NCBI GenBank assembly: GCA_019925095.2
Contig: CM034394.1
Location: 22,244,272-22,308,271 of the forward strand
Length of the DNA: 64,000 nt
Origin: Dendrolimus kikuchii
Lineage: Eukaryota > Arthropoda > Insecta > Lepidoptera > Lasiocampidae
Direction of reading: 5' to 3'
The notes under the pieces were generated by a model, which saw nothing but the letters and a program-made list of their open reading frames with translations, was not told the DNA's origin and searched no databases. This document shows, in pieces, positions 9,045 through 19,444 of this stretch. Each line of letters starts with the position of its first letter. Position 1 is the first letter of the stretch. Position numbers and translations under genes: made by a program.

Positions 9045-9480
9045 TTTGTCTCATGTCTTGCGGGGTAGGCACGAACAACAGAGCGCCATTCAGGCTTATT
9101 CTTACACACTTCACTTGCTTCTTTGACATTCCTAACTGTTGTCATGCACGGTCGTCTGTTCTTAAGGCTCCTGACATCACCTTCTGCTAGTACACAATCA
9201 ATTTGATCATGGAAGGTGTGTCGTGGCCTTCCATGACTTCTGCATCCATCCACTTTTGCATTGTATATCTGTTTAGTCATACTTTCATCATGCATTCTTT
9301 CCACATGCCCGAACCACCGGAGCCTTCCTTTCCTTACCTTCACCCCGATACTCTCTTTCAGACCAACTCTCTTTCTTACTTCGGTATTACAAACGCGGTC
9401 CGCGAGCGTCACTCCGCAGATTCTGCGCATGCTCGCATCTCGACCGCGTTTACTCTACTTTCATGCTCTCTCTTCCATAT
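9045..9480 (-). pseudogene. RTE-type LINE C-terminal fragment (family R-a)
   Basis: Minus frame 9430-8999 reads RRICGVTLADRVCNTEVRKR, LRWFGHVERMHDESMTKQIY, GRPRHTFHDQIDCVLAEGDV and VCKNKPEWRSVVRAYPA. LRWFGHVERM…GRPRxxxxDQID is the C-terminal signature of insect RTE-like RTs. The usual stop after AYPARELA is lost, so the frame runs on. Five or more copies lie in this window. Confidence 0.75.
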
Positions 9481-9819
9481 TATTCTTATGTTAATGTTGC
9501 ATGTCATACATAATGTTAGTGTTGGTGACCGTTTCACGCAAACGTAGCGATGGGTTTAATTCGTTATTTGTAATGCGATTGTTAATGACGTTAATAACTA
9601 AGAGATAACGTATGATTGTAAAAACACTAATGTAGCTAATCATTAACGAAGTGGAGAGATTTTAGCATTTAAAGTATTAAAAATTATGTCGTCATCCTCC
9701 CCCCTCCTCCCGTTTTACTTGCAAGAAATAATAAAAACTTCAGAACTTCAAAATTTGTTTGAAAAAGATCCATCGACTAATTTTTGTTTTGCAGCCAAAT
9801 TACAAAAATACTGGATGTT

Positions 9820-10005
9820 TCTTACTTCTAAGAAACTCTTCATTGTGCATAAAGTGACACTTACTTGCTGAACTGCTTAAATGCGGTGTACATAGAATAG
9901 GAAGCAAAATTAAATTTTAACTTATATGTATGACCTTCAAAAAGTTTTCTCCAGTGGAACTTATTTTGAATAAAAACTTTTGAATTTGATTTGAATTTCA
10001 ACAGT
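9820..10005 (+). repeat. LINE 3' tail, family C
   Basis: From AAGAAACTCTTCATTGTGC through GGTGTACATAGAATAGGAAG and CTTCAAAAAGTTTTCTCCAG to GAATAAAAACTTTTGAATTTG, ending in a TTTGAA-type simple tail. The same block is present in reverse at 25166-25375. Confidence 0.6.
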
Positions 10006-10279
10006 GTGTTGCATGTGGTGTTTTAATCTGCGTCAACGCATTCTTAGTTTTTAATCACTGGTGAATAAAATCATAGAAGAAGACATATGAATGATAATTG
10101 TTACATCACGTACATAAATTAATGTATTCCTGTGTAATTAGCAAGGCTAAATCTTTAAATAAATCCTTGTACTTCGATATAGAAAACAGACAAAACCTTC
10201 GGAGATGCATCTACGAGTATGTTCAGGATATAGATTTTAAATATTATCATGTAGCAGTTAAGATTTTTGAAGATTTTTT

Positions 10280-10680
10280 AAATCTGCGGAGTGACGCTCG
10301 CGGACCGCGTTCGTAATATCGAAGTAAGAAAGAGAGTTGGTCTGAAAGAGAGTGTCGGGGTGAAGGTAAGGAAAGGAATGCTCCGGTGGTTCGGGCATGT
10401 GGAAAGAATGCATGATGAAAGAATGACTAAACAGATATACAATGCAAAAGTGGATGGATGCAGAAGTCGTGGAAGGCCACGACACACCTTCCATGATCAA
10501 ATTGATCGTGTAGTAGCAGAAGGTGATGTCAGGAGCCTTAAGAACAGACGAGCGTGCATGACAAGAGTTATGAATGTCAAAGAGGCAAGTGAGGTGTGTA
10601 AGAATAAGCCTAAATGGCACTCTGTTGTTCGTGCCTACCCCGCAAGGGAACTGGCGTGAAGTTATGTATGTATGTATGTA
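10280..10680 (+). pseudogene. RTE-type LINE C-terminal fragment (R-a) with (TATG)n tail
   Basis: Frame 10291-10659 reads TLADRVRNIEVRKRVGLKES, LRWFGHVERMHDERMTKQIY, GRPRHTFHDQIDRVVAEGDV, ending AYPARELA and stop at 10659. It is followed directly by GAAGTTATG and (TATG)n, the short-microsatellite tail typical of RTE elements. 5'-truncated but otherwise uninterrupted, so recent. Confidence 0.8.
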
Positions 10681-10911
10681 GTTAAGATTTTTGTATACGT
10701 AGTATATGTATACTCTTTAGTTTAATGTTAAATTAATTCAGTAACAATTATATCTAGAGTACAACAACTCGTCGTCTTATTTTGTACTTCTCTATATAGC
10801 GGTCGAGCCTAGCTCCCGTGAAAATTGAACCATAGGCTCTGATGTAACTGGTTAGCTATCATCGATACATCACTCAACTTAAACTAACCTCACAATAATC
10901 ACCCAGTAATT

Positions 10912-11148
10912 CATCCTATATCCTATAAATATTATAAACGCGAAAGTTTGTAAGAATGTATGGATGTATGTATGTTTCTTACTCTTTCACGCAAAAACTG
11001 CTGAATGGATTTTGATGAAACTTTACAACAATATAGCTTACACATCTGAATAACACATAGGCTATAATTTATAAAGATATAATGTGAATTATCCAAAATA
11101 TAAGGATTTTCTACCACCACGCGGGTGAGAGTGTGGGGCGAAGTAATA
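10912..11148 (+). repeat. Helitron-like or related dispersed repeat
   Basis: CCTATAAATATTATAAACGC then GAAAGTTTGTAAGAATG, and CACGCAAAAACTGCTGAATG, phrases of a widespread insect repeat beginning AATATTATAAA and normally ending CGCGGGC…CTAGT. Here the end has decayed to CACGCGGGTGAGAGTGTGGG. Confidence 0.45.
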
Positions 11149-11707
11149 ATATAATTCTGATACATCCTACATTTTACATAAGTGCTATAAGATAATATTC
11201 TCTTTCTCTCTGGCATAATGACATAACATTAATAAAAAATACCTAGAAAGTTCACAAATTTTATACTTAAAATTCTCCTAATACCATTTTAAATTAAGTG
11301 TTTATCCAAACGCGTCTGTACATAGTACCATTTTCGTTGGGATTTTGCCCGCTTATATGGTAACACTGTTTCACGTGAGGCTTTAAGTAGATAAACACAG
11401 GGATTTGGTTGGGTTATGTTGAAAATGAAATGATATTTTTGTCCCAAATATTTTTTTCGTCTCTTGACCACATAATATACTTGCCCTTTGTCGTCCAACG
11501 AAATTATGTGTACATTTTAAAATTGTAGCCTGAAAAAATAAGACTGTGGTTCAGAATTTAAATTTTTGACCTCCTTTGGCTTATATGTGAATACGTTTTT
11601 AAATAATCTAATTATAATACAGTCACTGTTAGAAAAAGTGAGCAGGTCATATTATAATTAGCATTTATGATTTTTTATTAGTATTCTAGTCTCTGTTTAT
11701 GAATTTT
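11149..11707. other. AT-rich spacer
   Basis: No recognisable element; a 69-codon minus frame at 11289-11498 has no family features. Confidence 0.4.
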
Positions 11708-11939
11708 GCCAGGTGGTAGGGTATTTGCCCGACTGGATGGCTACTACCTCTCGTCTAGAGTATGGCGTCATAACAACCTTGAGTTGTGTTCCGGCATTAG
11801 TGACCAGGTTCCAGTCTCCCTTAAGAGAGCAGCTGCGCATTTGTAGCCTTTGGTGTTGCAAATGTCCATAGTCGATGGTAACCGCTTTCCATCAAGTGGG
11901 CCGTCTGCCTGTCTGTTGAACTTATGCAATAAAAAAAAT
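11708..11939 (+). repeat. SINE-like family S1, copy F (5'-truncated)
   Basis: Begins inside the family at CCAGGTGGTAGGGTATTTGC and ends TTATGCAATAAAAAAAA. Truncation at the 5' side with an intact 3' end is what LINE-driven reverse transcription gives. Confidence 0.75.
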
Positions 11940-11989
11940 ATTAAAACGAATGTATTTATTTAAAAATTCAATTTCACAAATTACTTTTT

Positions 11990-12172
11990 GAAAGAAAGAC
12001 AAGAGAAGAAAGAAAAAATATTTATTTAGGACAATATACAAAAAGTCTTACATGATAATATATGTAACAATTAATTGTGATGTCCTAAAAAGGCTCTTGC
12101 TCAGCATATTGCTAGTTTCACAACCAGCGCTGATCTTCCGCAAGTACCTCTAAGTGATGCCACGGCTTAGCT
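11990..12172 (-). repeat. LINE 3' tail, family E
   Basis: Starts with reverse tail GAAAGAAAGACAAGAGAAG and AAATATTTATTTAGGACAAT, then GTCCTAAAAAGGCTCTTGCT and CCAGCGCTGATCTTCCGC. Same tail at 23649, 29329 and 46543; the copy at 29329 retains RT coding. Confidence 0.65.
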
Positions 12173-12374
12173 CCACAAAGCAAATTAAAACAATAAGCAT
12201 TCGTTATAAAAATATGCAAAATAAATTACTAGTTTATATGAACATTGTTCTAATTACAAATAAAAGAAAATAACAAAAAAGAAACGGACAGAAATGACGA
12301 ACAAGACAAAAATAATAATAAATTGGTAATGGTTTGTCATAGCGTAATAATCGACATATTATAATATTATAATA

Positions 12375-12912
12375 GGCCAGCGAGGCCCAGCTCGCCATAC
12401 ACAACGCGGTGCTGGTACCTACGCTCACGTATGGAAGCGAGAGTTGGGTATGGAAGAGAGAGCATGAAAGTAGAGTAAACGCGGTCGAGATGCGAGCACT
12501 GCGCAAAATCTGCGGAGTGACGCTCGCGGACCGCGTTCGTAATACCGAAGTAAGAAAGAGAGTTGGTCTGAAAGAGTGTCGGGGTGAAGGCAAGGAAAGG
12601 AATGCTCCGGTGGTTCGGGCACGTGGAAAGAATGCATGATGAAAGAATGACTAAACAGATATACAATGCAAAAGTGGATGGATGCAGAAGTCGTGGAAGG
12701 CCACGACACACCTTCCATGATCAAATTGATCGTGTACTAGCAGAAGGTGATGTCAGGAGCCTTAAGAACAGACGAGCGTGCATGACAAGAGTTATGAATG
12801 TCAAAGAAGCAAGTGAGGTGTGTAAGAATAAGCCTAAATGGCGCTCTGTTGTTCGTGCCTACCCCGCAAGGGAACTGGCGTAAAGTTATGTATGTGTATG
12901 TATGTATGTATA
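12375..12912 (+). pseudogene. RTE-type LINE C-terminal fragment (R-a), longest copy
   Basis: Starts LAIHNAVLVPTLTYGSESWV (end of the RT thumb region), passes EMRALRKICGVTLADRVRNT and, after a frameshift near 12575 where a GA dinucleotide and flanking bases are lost in GAGTGTCGG, continues LRWFGHVERMHDERMTKQIY to AYPARELA and stop at 12883. GTAAAGTTATG plus (TATG)n follows. Longest R-a copy in the window and the best guide to family sequence. Confidence 0.8.
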
Positions 12913-13235
12913 ATATTATAAAATACTTGTGTCGTATTTAAGGTCTCTCTGGCGAAATTGAATGTCATAGGTCTACCACCGTTTTCAAAGCAAATGTTAC
13001 TTTTAAAGGAGAACAAGCGCCCCGACAAACTCCGCAAAAACATGTTTTCTTTACTTTATATTATGTTTACATACTCTTGGTCTTTTTAAAAATATATTTT
13101 GAACCAAAGCAAGGTTTAACAAAGTGATTTGTAAGTATAATTACTGAAAAAAGTTTGGCAGCGGTCACATTGAGTTTGTGGTTTGCTTATTGTGCCTTAT
13201 GTCTATTGGCTCTCGTGATTTCAATGCTGTTTAAG
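12913..13235. other. Spacer, nothing recognised
   Basis: AT-rich sequence without long frames or repeats I recognise. Confidence 0.4.
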
Positions 13236-13548
13236 GTTTTTTTTTATTGCAGGAGATCAGCAGACAGGCAAACGGCCCACTTGATGTAAAGCGGTTACCA
13301 TCGCCTATGGACATTTGCAACACCAAAGTTTCTACAAATGCGCTGCTGCTATCTTAAGGGAAACTGGAACCTGGTCACTAATGCCGGAACACAACTCAAG
13401 GTTGTTATGGCGATATACTTTAAACCAGGGGTGGTAGCCATCCAGTCGGGCAAATGTCCTACCACCTGGCTGTGGGTGGTTAAGTCGCCTCTTACGACAG
13501 GCCCCCGGCCGCAGGAAGGTTTATTCTTTCTCCGTTCCTGCACGGATA
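13236..13548 (-). repeat. SINE-like family S1, copy G (full length)
   Basis: Plus strand from a T9 run plus ATTGCAGGAGATCAGCAGAC to TTCCTGCACGGATAT. Close to consensus with a short deletion in the GGCCGCCCGGCC segment. Confidence 0.8.
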
Positions 13549-14084
13549 TAAGGTTCTGTGAGCATGATTACCTAGAAGTTACTGAAACGTGAAATTGAAA
13601 ATAGACACAAATTCGCTTAAAATCGTGAAAACGTGATTTTTTTTAACAGTTATGCCAACCGTAAACAAACCAGGCCTTCGACAAAATAAATATAGTACAC
13701 GGGGCAGTTTTTTATTAGCGCTTTTATATTTTTTACGAAAATTACGCTGACGAAGGGGCATGAAATTTCGCACACGTATAGTTTATGTAGAGAAGAAGCG
13801 AAGAATGCTAATTTTTTTTTTTAATTATGCATAAAAAATACATTAAATCAATGAAAAAAACATTACACACACTATCATGTATTTGACACACACACGCATA
13901 TATACTCTTTTGTTTATTGTTCAAGACAAATTGTAGCCTTGGCAAAATCTGGGATTATAGAAGTATAGTCTTTGACATCAATTATTAGGCTCGAATTTCG
14001 ACCACGAGCGATTACTAGTATTAAATATTATACGCTATTCAATATATGAATAATATTGGTTACTTTAGCCTTTCTCCACAACTT
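13549..14084. other. AT-rich spacer
   Basis: Contains a short CA-rich stretch (13865-13900) and homopolymers only. Confidence 0.4.
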
Positions 14085-14255
14085 ACGAGCATACATACAC
14101 ACATACATAGCTTCACGCCAGTTTCCTTGCGGGGTAGGCACGAACAACAGAGCGCCATTCAGGCTTATTCTTACATACCTCACTCGCTTCTTTGACATTC
14201 ATAGCTCTTGTCATGCACGCTCGTCTGTTTTTAGGGCTCCTGACATCACCTTGAT
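14085..14255 (-). pseudogene. RTE-type LINE tail (R-a), short copy
   Basis: Plus strand ACATACATAGCTTCACGCCA then GGTAGGCACGAACAACAGAG and CACGCTCGTCTGTTTTTAGG: the reverse of the R-a end (VKEASEVCKNK…AYPAR). 5'-truncated to ~150 bp. Confidence 0.7.
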
Positions 14256-14500
14256 CATTATAATTAAATTGTCAAAACTGTCGTCCTATTCGTTAATTTA
14301 AGTATGTATAACTATATATCTACGTTTAATTACTAAACAAGTCAAAATCGTACAAAAAACATATTTAGCCTTGAAGTATCTTAAAAAAAATCATATATAT
14401 AAATGTACAGCTTTTTTAAAGTAAATTTAATCCAAATTGGATTATTAAGATTTGTAAACTTTTGTGGGCTTATCCATTTTACAAATTAAAATTAAAAACA

Positions 14501-14620
14501 ACAGTCTATACTAGCGCGGGTGACGTAACTTTGTCATTAGCAGAGGTATGCCTACACAAACACAAGTAATGTTGTTCAAAGTTTGTTTTTATATTTATAT
14601 GGATTGTATGTATAGACTGT
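14501..14620. mobile_element. Candidate 120-bp MITE
   Basis: ACAGTCTATA at 14501-14510 and its reverse complement TATAGACTGT at 14611-14620 bound a 120-bp segment. Terminal inverted repeats of only 10 bp; no obvious duplication of the flanks, so tentative. Confidence 0.35.
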
Positions 14621-14939
14621 AGGTCGTGAACTGCGATCGAAGGGTCTAAGAATAGAAAACATGTATTTAGAAATTATAGCAGTAGTAGATCTTCGTTTTA
14701 TGCAACTGGCACAAAGCTGCCAATTCTGTCACTGTATTATTCGATAACCGAAGAGCCTGGGATCTATATTTAAAGATCTTAGCAATAAGCGAATGGTACA
14801 TATTTGAATCCTATCTACTGCAAAAGTCTATTCTTATATCTGAATTGTTCAGATACGAATGTCTGTATTTGTATTAGGATTTTTATTTGTTTGTTTAATT
14901 TCTAAAAATATACTAACTTATACATATAGATTAGATAGA
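14621..14939. other. Spacer, nothing recognised
   Basis: AT-rich; no element features. Confidence 0.4.
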
Positions 14940-15135
14940 AGATCATGTAACAAATCGCTGCCAGATGGGAGCGTGCCCAGAAGGCTACCTGTATTGCCGC
15001 GTTGTGGGAGGATACTTATTCGCTGGGCCAAATATGCGCCAGCCTTCTTGATCACGGGTGGCATCAAAGAGTTTCTTGCAAATTTCTTTGAAGAAACTCT
15101 TTGCCGATGGACCCCACAGACCTAATGTTTCTTTT
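14940..15135 (-). pseudogene. Retroelement C-terminal fragment, family F
   Basis: Minus strand reads KETLGLWGPSAKSFFKEICK, then LFDATRDQEGW before a frameshift and a decayed QRISxAIQRGN-like stretch. The better-preserved relative at 40438-40830 reads VETLGPWGPEAHKLYRDITK and RISVAIQRGNVASLLGT. I recognise this as the conserved end of a common invertebrate retroelement ORF but cannot name the clade. Confidence 0.5.
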
Positions 15136-15718
15136 AACTTTGTTTGTTTATTTATTAATATATAATAAAATAAAATAAAAAGAGGATCTGCAAAGCTTGG
15201 TATGCTAAACCAGTCCAAGCAGTACTTCACCCCGCAGCAACGACTTGCACTCTACAAAGCGCAAGTCAGACCGCATATGGAGTACTGCTCATAGCTATGG
15301 GCTAGAGTACTCGCTTACCAGACTGCCCCCTCAACTCCATCCAGCGTCGCGTCGTTTGTATCGTCGACGATCCCATACTAACAGGCGGTTTAGAACCGCT
15401 TAGCCTTCGGAGAAACTTCGCGTCCCTCTGCGTATTCTACCGCCTGTATAACAGGGAATGTTCCGAGGAATTGTTTGATCTGGTGCGAACGCCTCACTTC
15501 TACAACCGCACAGCTCGCCAACGACGGGATGTTCTCCCCCATTTACTGGATCTCCCACGCTCAACTATGCCACGGTTCTCTAGAACGTTTATTCCGCGTA
15601 CGATGATCTGGAGGGAACTTCCCGCCCCGGTTTTCCCCGTAAAAAATTTCTTAGAGGTCGGCAATGCGTTGGCGACACCCGTGGTGTTGCAAACGTCTAT
15701 AGGCGACGTTAACCGCTT

Positions 15719-16138
15719 TTTTTTTTTTTTTTTGGTTTTGAGGCGAGGGAAAATGCTTAACCGATTTACGCACAAACTGGGTCGTTGCTAGGGGAACGAC
15801 ACGCGTCGGTCGGGGGCGATAACACTGCAGCAATAGTATGCTCTTGGCAGCGCTCCGTCCGCGATCGACGTCACAGAATAGTGTGGAAGACTCCGAGCGT
15901 TGCTGCACGGGCGAGCAACCCCAATACCCACTAAAAACCCCCTCCTCCCTGACGACCCTGCGCTTTGAATGTGTTGGAAAGGCTGAGATTTAGAACATAG
16001 TTACGCCCAGCCGATCCAGCGCAATAAAGTGCCTGGAGTGTGCCCTGGGAGAACACACCCCACTTCGTTGTGCGGGGGTAGAAGGTCCTTTGCTCTTCCT
16101 AGCAAGCTAAAGGCCCCCCGCGGTAAACGGAACCTAAC
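15719..16138 (-). other. 3' UTR and poly-A of the R1-clade LINE
   Basis: About 420 bp follow the ORF2 stop, ending in the poly-A at the insertion junction. The text is GC-moderate with CpG (ACACGCGTCGGTCGG) and has no ORF. A frame-like 85-codon stretch is incidental. Confidence 0.7.
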
Positions 16139-19100
16139 TCAGGGAGGGAAGTAATGCGCGTACCTGCCTCTCCGGGTGCCAGCTGAAGGCCGGCGACCTC
16201 GAGAAGACGCATTGGCACGCGCTGCAGGACTTCTCTCCCTGTCTCGTTCTGCGGCCTCCTTGAGTGACATTACTGTCTCGCAAAAAGTAACCGCAGCCCC
16301 CCAATTGTCGCTGCTCTGCAGCATGGCCTTGACCAAGTCGCAGAGCGAGTCGACTGGACCTACGTGCGTCTCAAGTTCGAAACGCTGCGGCGCCCATGCG
16401 GCGCACTCGACAAGCGTATGTAACGCCGTATCGGGCGCGCCGCACTGGCGGCAGTCCGGGGAAGGCAAGCAGCCCACAATGCGACACAGATACTTATCGA
16501 AACATCCGTGTCCGGTAAGTATCTGTGTCGTCCTGAAGGTCAGGGTGCCGCTGGTGCGGTTGACCCATTCCGTCAGCTGTGGCCTGATTGCATCCACCGT
16601 GTAGCCGCCATAGGCCGCAGGGTTGTCGAGCTCTTGAGACCAGACGGCGATCATGGAGGCGGTTTCCCGCTTCCTGATCGCCTCGATTTCGACCTGACAG
16701 AAGGTCAGGCCTCTAGCTAGGGCATCCTGCCGGGTGCGGCGCACCACTGTCAGGACGTCCGCCTGGAGATGCCAGGGCGGATCGCCTGCCAGGAGGGTGG
16801 CCGCCGTCCGCGACACTGTGCGATACCCCCGTATGGTCCTCACGGCCAGAACCTGCTGCGCCCGTTGCAGCAGGGTTCTGTTGTGGCGGTGAAGTGCAAT
16901 GGACCAGACGGGTGCACCGTACAGTGCCATACTCCTCAGGATGCCAGAGTAAAGTTTCCGCGTCGCACCTCCCGGGCCCCCTACGTTGGGAAGCAGCCTC
17001 GAGAGTGCGCCCGCGGATTTGACGAGTTTGGGAACTAGCTGCTCAAAGTGCGCTTTGAACAGCCATTTCCCATCGAGAACTAGCCCCAGATATTTCATCT
17101 GGGGCCCTACTCTAATGGCCACCCCTTGGACCGAAACGGTCAAGTCCGCGGGGGGATTGCGAAATTTCCTATGGAACATGATGGCCTCCGTTTTCGCGGG
17201 GGAGACCCTCAAGCCCAGCCTAGCTATTCGATCTACGACAATCGCCAACCCGGCGTTAGCGACGTCCACGGATTCCGCAAATGACGCAGCGCGTGCCGTG
17301 AGTAGGGTGTCGTCCGCAAAGCAGATCAGCCCTACCCCGGGTAGGACCGGAACCCGAAGGATCCAGTCATAACCTACGTTCCAAAGAATCGGCCCGAGGA
17401 CCGAACCCTGTGGAACGCCGCACGCGACGCGTCGACGACCTACCTCGGGATTGCCGGACTCACCGCCCTCCCAAAGGATATGTCGATCCTGCAGGTACGC
17501 GCCCAACAGCCTCGTGAGGTACGGGGGCACTCCATGCGCGCGGAGCCCCTCCCTGATCGTCTCATGAGGGAGGCTGTTAAAGGCGTTCGCTATGTCTAGC
17601 GACACCGCAAGAACGACATCCTTCGCTTGGACGGCTTCGTCCGTTGACGTTCGCAGCGTCTCGAAGGCGTCCATCGTGGAGCGCCTCCGCCGAAACCCGA
17701 ACTGCGTTTCTGAAAGCCCCGGCTCCACAGTGTCGAGATGCTTCACGAGCCGCTCCGCCAAGATCTTTTCGAAGACCTTAGCGACCTCGTTCAGCAGCAC
17801 TATGGGCCTGAAGGCGGACGGATCGTTGGGAGGCCGACCTCCCTTGGGAATCAGGCACAAACGACCCTCCTTCCATTGCGACGGGAGCCGACCTGCGCGA
17901 ATACAGGCTTCGAACAGTTCCCGCAGCTGGCCGCGTAGATGTTTAGCGGCCAGGAAGAGGAGTCGACCTGGAACCCCGTCGGGTCCCGGTGCCGTCTTCC
18001 TGCCCCGGAGCCGGTCCAGGGCAACGTCTAGTTCCCCCTCGGAGATGGAGTGAGGCTCCTCGTCCGTGGGAGTGTCGGGAACGGGTGGACCCATACTGGG
18101 GGGAGTGAAGTTTCCCGGATCCGGGAAGAGCCCGTCGATAACCGACCGGAGCACCTCGGGTTCGAGCGTTTCCGTGACCGTGGATGTGCAAGGCCGCAAC
18201 GTGTTGCGAGCCCCACGGTACGGACGCCCCCAAGGGTCCCGATCGAGCGTCTCGAGGAGCTCGGCCCGAGTCCGGGCTTTCGCTTGCAGTATTGCAATCG
18301 AAAGGGCCTTTCTGGCCTCCCTAAACTCTCCCACGAGTCCATTTTCCGCGACGTAGTCCGGAGGACGGCGCGCCCTGCAGCGTTTGAGCCTGTGGCTGAT
18401 GATGCGAACTGCCTTTCGCATCTCGCCCAGCTCCTCGGTCCACCAGTGGACCTGCTTGCACGGAGGCTGCCGCTTGGAGACGCGAGGCATCGCCGCGTCG
18501 CAAACCCTCGTCAGGGTCTTGCGCATGTGCTCTGCCTGCGACTCCAGGTTCTCGAATTCGACTGGGTAGGCCCAGCTTTCCGTGAGTGCCCACTCCTCAG
18601 CCTGCTCCGGATCGAGCTTGGTAAGGGCCCAACGCGGGAAGAGAGGGGGGCGATGAACAGGGCTCGGACCGGAGGAGGGGGTAAGCTCAAATCTGATGTA
18701 CCGATGATCAGAGAGCGACTCCACCTCCTCCAGCACCCTCCATCCGACAACTCTGCGGGCGGCCGCATGAGTGGCGAATGACAGGTCGATGACCGATCCA
18801 CCCCGCGCGCGCACGCAGGTCTGGACCGATCCCTGGTTCAATATGGTCAGGCCGGATTGAAGAGCCCATTCCTCAACCGTCCGGCCCCTAGGTTCCGTGA
18901 ACGTATTTCCCCAGGAACAGTGTTTTGCGTTAAAGTCGCCCATCACGAAGATCGTTTTAGGCGACAATCTGTCTATGGCAGCCCTGATGGCGTCCAAGTG
19001 AAGCTCGAACTCCGCCAGGGGGCGGCTGCGCGAAAAGTAAACGCCTATGACGACGATACTCCCGCTCTCCGCCACCGCATAGCCCTTTCCTCTTTCAAGA

Positions 19101-19444
19101 CATGTAAGCGGTGTGCCAGAACCGGCTCTGGCCACCACCGCTACCACGTCGTCGAGGTCGCCCACACAATTGCCGCAAGGCGGCACGTAATAAGGTTCGC
19201 TTATTACGGCCAAGTTCGCTTGCCACTCCGCCATCGCCTGCAGGCACAAATCCTGAGCGGTGGGGGAGTGGTTTACGTTCGCCTGAAATAGTATTGTTAG
19301 GCATTGGAGGTGTCCATTGCGCGTACTCCCGTAACACCCGTGCGTTGTTTCGTCCTCGGATGGACGAATTTGCCCTTCACGTAGGGAGGCTGGCAGAACC
19401 TCGCCAACGTGGGGTGGGCAGCGTTGAGTCCCCCCGCCGCACAC
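16139..19444 (-). CDS. R1-clade ORF2: APE endonuclease-reverse transcriptase
   Basis: An uninterrupted 1,101-codon frame. It would nick target DNA and copy the element RNA into it. Visible parts: APE-type endonuclease ~48-255 with QANVNHSPTAQDL, VMGDFN (167-172), and LSDHRYIRFEL with the catalytic SDH (245-247); RT ~480-770 with SAFRPIVLLN, QFGFRRRRSTMDAF, motif A SLDIANAFNSL (D617), GVPQGSVLGPILWN (676-689) and FADD (709-712); C-terminal zinc motif CRQCGAPDTALHTLVEC (998-1014) as in R1-clade ORF2s. All key residues are present. The true N-terminus is uncertain: the first ~47 codons overlap ORF1 and the frame is -1 relative to ORF1 over 148 nt, so translation probably needs frameshift or reinitiation; no in-frame ATG falls at the ORF1 stop. 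Confidence 0.9.
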   Translation of the reverse strand: MCGGGTQRCPPHVGEVLPASLREGQIRPSEDETTHGCYGSTRNGHLQCLTILFQANVNHSPTAQDLCLQAMAEWQANLAVISEPYYVPPCGNCVGDLDDVVAVVARAGSGTPLTCLERGKGYAVAESGSIVVIGVYFSRSRPLAEFELHLDAIRAAIDRLSPKTIFVMGDFNAKHCSWGNTFTEPRGRTVEEWALQSGLTILNQGSVQTCVRARGGSVIDLSFATHAAARRVVGWRVLEEVESLSDHRYIRFELTPSSGPSPVHRPPLFPRWALTKLDPEQAEEWALTESWAYPVEFENLESQAEHMRKTLTRVCDAAMPRVSKRQPPCKQVHWWTEELGEMRKAVRIISHRLKRCRARRPPDYVAENGLVGEFREARKALSIAILQAKARTRAELLETLDRDPWGRPYRGARNTLRPCTSTVTETLEPEVLRSVIDGLFPDPGNFTPPSMGPPVPDTPTDEEPHSISEGELDVALDRLRGRKTAPGPDGVPGRLLFLAAKHLRGQLRELFEACIRAGRLPSQWKEGRLCLIPKGGRPPNDPSAFRPIVLLNEVAKVFEKILAERLVKHLDTVEPGLSETQFGFRRRRSTMDAFETLRTSTDEAVQAKDVVLAVSLDIANAFNSLPHETIREGLRAHGVPPYLTRLLGAYLQDRHILWEGGESGNPEVGRRRVACGVPQGSVLGPILWNVGYDWILRVPVLPGVGLICFADDTLLTARAASFAESVDVANAGLAIVVDRIARLGLRVSPAKTEAIMFHRKFRNPPADLTVSVQGVAIRVGPQMKYLGLVLDGKWLFKAHFEQLVPKLVKSAGALSRLLPNVGGPGGATRKLYSGILRSMALYGAPVWSIALHRHNRTLLQRAQQVLAVRTIRGYRTVSRTAATLLAGDPPWHLQADVLTVVRRTRQDALARGLTFCQVEIEAIRKRETASMIAVWSQELDNPAAYGGYTVDAIRPQLTEWVNRTSGTLTFRTTQILTGHGCFDKYLCRIVGCLPSPDCRQCGAPDTALHTLVECAAWAPQRFELETHVGPVDSLCDLVKAMLQSSDNWGAAVTFCETVMSLKEAAERDRERSPAARANASSRGRRPSAGTRRGRYAHYFPP

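Noticed and set aside
18050..18781. 243-codon plus-strand frame
   Set aside because: Antisense shadow of ORF2; the minus frame has endonuclease/RT motifs, this one has none.
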